NCBI RefSeq assembly: GCF_003814875.1
Contig: NZ_RKQF01000001.1
Span: 11,098,001 to 11,162,000, forward strand
Direction: 5' to 3'
Length of the DNA stretch: 64,000 nucleotides
Source of the DNA: Streptomyces sp. Ag109_O5-1
GTDB taxonomy: Bacteria > Actinomycetota > Actinomycetes > Streptomycetales > Streptomycetaceae
The notes under the pieces were generated by a model. That model was given only the letters and a program-made list of their open reading frames with translations, had not been told where the DNA came from and searched no databases. Numbering within the stretch: position 1 is the first letter of the stretch; each line of letters starts with the position of its first letter. Positions 62,484 to 64,000 of this stretch are shown in pieces. The position numbers and the translations under genes were made by a program.

Positions 62484-63242
62484 CTACCGGATCGAGGACC
62501 CGATGGAGATGCCGCCATCCACGTCGAGGACGATGCCGGTGATGTAGCCGGCGGCTTCGCTGGCGAGGAATGCTGCGGCTTCGGCGATGTCCTCGGGCCT
62601 GCCGGTGTGGCGCATGGGGATCTTGTTGGTGAGTTTGTCGCGTGCGGGACCGTTCATGGAGGCGAGCATGGGGGTTTCGATGAGGCCGGGGGCGATGGCG
62701 TTGGCGGTGATGCCGTGGCGGGCGCCTTCGAGTGCGAGGGTGCGGGTCATGCCGACGATGCCGGCCTTGGCGGCCACGTAGTTGGTCTGGCCGAAGTTCC
62801 CGCGCCATGACATGGAGGAGAAGCTGACGATGCGTCCGTAGCCCTGGCGTTTCATGGGTCCGAACGCGGCGCGGGCGCAGTGGAAGCCGCCGGTGAGGCT
62901 GACGTCGATGACGGCGTGCCAGTCGTCGTCGGTGATGTCCTCGACGCGGTTGTCGCGGATGATGCCGGCGTTGTTGACCAGCACGTCGAGGCGGCCCAGA
63001 GCGTCGGTGACACCGTCGATCCAGGCGTTGACCTGGGCCGAGTCCGTCACGTCGACCACGTCGGTGCGGTGTTTCGTGTCGTGGGCGTCGGTGAGGGTTC
63101 CGGCGGCGTGGGTGAGGGCCTGTTCGTTGACGTCGGCGAGCGCGACGGTGGCGCCCTCGGCGGCGAACCGGGTCGCCATGGCGAGGCCGAGACCCTGCGC
63201 GGCCCCAGTAATGGCGACGACCCGTCCGTGGTAGCGCTTCAC
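62484..63242 (-). CDS. SDR family 3-oxoacyl-ACP reductase-like dehydrogenase
   Basis: A 252-residue classical SDR (FabG-like). It has the cofactor loop VVAITGAAQGLGLAMATRF at residues 8-26, LVNNAGIIRDN near residue 87, catalytic Ser in IVSFSSMSWRG and Tyr-Lys in QTNYVAAKAGI, and the C terminus GYITGIVLDVDGGISIG. The GTG start overlaps the stop of the enoyl-CoA hydratase gene, so the two are coupled. Together they suggest a beta-oxidation-like step (hydration, then dehydrogenation) on a CoA-bound side chain. Confidence 0.9.
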   Translation of the reverse strand: MKRYHGRVVAITGAAQGLGLAMATRFAAEGATVALADVNEQALTHAAGTLTDAHDTKHRTDVVDVTDSAQVNAWIDGVTDALGRLDVLVNNAGIIRDNRVEDITDDDWHAVIDVSLTGGFHCARAAFGPMKRQGYGRIVSFSSMSWRGNFGQTNYVAAKAGIVGMTRTLALEGARHGITANAIAPGLIETPMLASMNGPARDKLTNKIPMRHTGRPEDIAEAAAFLASEAAGYITGIVLDVDGGISIGSSIR

Positions 63243-64000
63243 TGGTTGCCCGCTTTCGTGGGGGAGGGAGCGAGGAAAGCACGCAGCGCGTCGGCCACCG
63301 CGCTCGCCGACCAGTTGTCGGCGAAGACGGCCAGCTCCTCGGGCAGGGCCTGCTCGGGGGCCATGCCGCCGATCCGGTGCAGCAGCGTCTTGAGCCGTTG
63401 CTGAGCGGGGTTGTGACGGTCGGCCAACTGCTCGCAGATGCGGGTGGCGGTGACGTCGAGATCGGCCTCGGGCACGATCGCGCGGATCCAGCCGGTGTAT
63501 GCGAAGGCGGTCGCGGGCAGCAGTTCGCCGGTGAGCAGGAGCCAGCGGGACAGGCCCCGTCCGACCGCACCGGGAAGCCGGACGCTGGACCCGCCGGCCG
63601 GTACCAGGCGCCGCTGGAGGTGGCCGTCGCCGATGAGCGTGGTGTCGGCGGCGACGACGACATCGCAGGCCAGCGCGAGTTCGAGACCCCCGGCGACGGC
63701 GTGACCGTGCAGCACGGCCACCCATGGCTTGGGGCTGGCGGCGATACGGCTGAAGCAGGCCGACACGTCGGTCAGGAAGTCCACCGGGTTGTCGCCCCGC
63801 TCGTGCAGCTCCAGAAACTGGTGGAAGTCACCGCCGGCGCAGAAGCTCGGCCCGTTGCCTGCCACGGCGACGACCGCTGTGCCGGGGTCGGCCTCGGCGC
63901 TGGTGATCTGCTTGTCGAGGGCTTCGATGAGGGTGATGTCGAGGGCGTTGCGTCGCTCGGGGCGGTTGAGCAACAGCCACCGGACGGGGCCGCGTTGCTC
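63239..64000 (-). CDS. Enoyl-CoA hydratase/isomerase family protein, 5' end outside the window
   Basis: At least 253 residues of a crotonase-fold enzyme: LLNRPERRNALDITLIEALD, the oxyanion-hole segments GPSFCAGGDFHQF and HGHAVAGGLELALACD, and RRLVPAGGSSVRLPGAVGRG. A glutamate typical of hydratases is not evident at the second catalytic position (PAGGSS), so isomerase, hydrolase or lyase activity is equally possible. The frame stays open to the window edge, so the start lies beyond position 64000. It overlaps the SDR gene by GTGA. Confidence 0.88.
   Translation of the reverse strand, partial: EQRGPVRWLLLNRPERRNALDITLIEALDKQITSAEADPGTAVVAVAGNGPSFCAGGDFHQFLELHERGDNPVDFLTDVSACFSRIAASPKPWVAVLHGHAVAGGLELALACDVVVAADTTLIGDGHLQRRLVPAGGSSVRLPGAVGRGLSRWLLLTGELLPATAFAYTGWIRAIVPEADLDVTATRICEQLADRHNPAQQRLKTLLHRIGGMAPEQALPEELAVFADNWSASAVADALRAFLAPSPTKAGNQ

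Overview
The window is GC-rich DNA whose coding frames show strong third-position G/C bias. It carries a DUF4193 protein, a HelR-type RNA polymerase motor, SpoIIE/RsbW-type phosphatase signalling, many TetR/LysR regulators and IS families common in high-GC actinomycetes. All of this points to a Streptomyces-like actinomycete chromosome or large linear replicon, in an accessory, catabolism-rich region. The taxon is an inference from gene content, not a database result.

Layout. (1) 0.2-2.7 kb: DUF4193 and helR, both minus strand. (2) 2.9-10.0 kb: a meta-cleavage operon (zinc-type dehydrogenase, mhpB, mhpD, mhpF, mhpE, alpha/beta hydrolase) bracketed by two dead transposase genes (IS5-like and ISAs1-like). 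(3) 10.2-16.4 kb: a peroxide-related operon (unknown protein, Dyp-type peroxidase, catalase-like protein), a TetR regulator and a large PP2C phosphatase/anti-sigma-type signalling protein. (4) 17-25.3 kb, minus strand: MFS exporter, a Dyp peroxidase remnant, DUF4331 protein, TPR protein, a self-sufficient CYP102-type P450 split by one in-frame amber codon, and an alcohol dehydrogenase. A divergent TetR gene lies next to the exporter with two likely operators between them. (5) 26.2-33.8 kb: DUF2993 lipoprotein-like protein, TetR, and a divergent tightly packed operon with a VOC extradiol dioxygenase, FAH-family hydrolase, MhpA-type flavin hydroxylase, acetoacetyl-CoA synthetase and DoxX protein. 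(6) 33.9-36.3 kb: an IS110-family element, with a structured leader that could hold its bridge RNA, and a complete IS5-like element that cut the 3' end of an MqnA-like gene. (7) 37.7-40.3 kb: LysR and a TcuA-like flavoprotein. (8) 41.5-50.8 kb: acyl-CoA ligase plus a two-component flavin monooxygenase, a central LysR gene, and a hydroxyquinol module (maleylacetate reductase, intradiol dioxygenase, TfdB-like hydroxylase, alpha/beta hydrolase). (9) 50.9-62.5 kb: a gene graveyard with two inverted copies of an 862-bp IS6-family element, small hypothetical genes, an SDR/TetR pair sharing an operator, and many truncated genes. (10) 62.5-64 kb: an SDR and an enoyl-CoA hydratase that runs off the window.

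The dominant theme is aromatic-compound catabolism. Three ring-opening modules of different chemistry are present: a LigB-type extradiol enzyme, a VOC-type extradiol enzyme and an intradiol enzyme. Their products lead to pyruvate/acetyl-CoA, to a beta-keto acid activated by a CoA synthetase, and to maleylacetate/3-oxoadipate. The clearest regulatory discovery is a pair of near-identical composite promoters (palindrome, 11-bp spacer, conserved -35 block, 18-bp spacer, similar -10) in front of both minus-strand operons that flank the LysR gene at 45.1 kb. This implies one LysR regulon of eight genes in all: seven structural genes plus the regulator.
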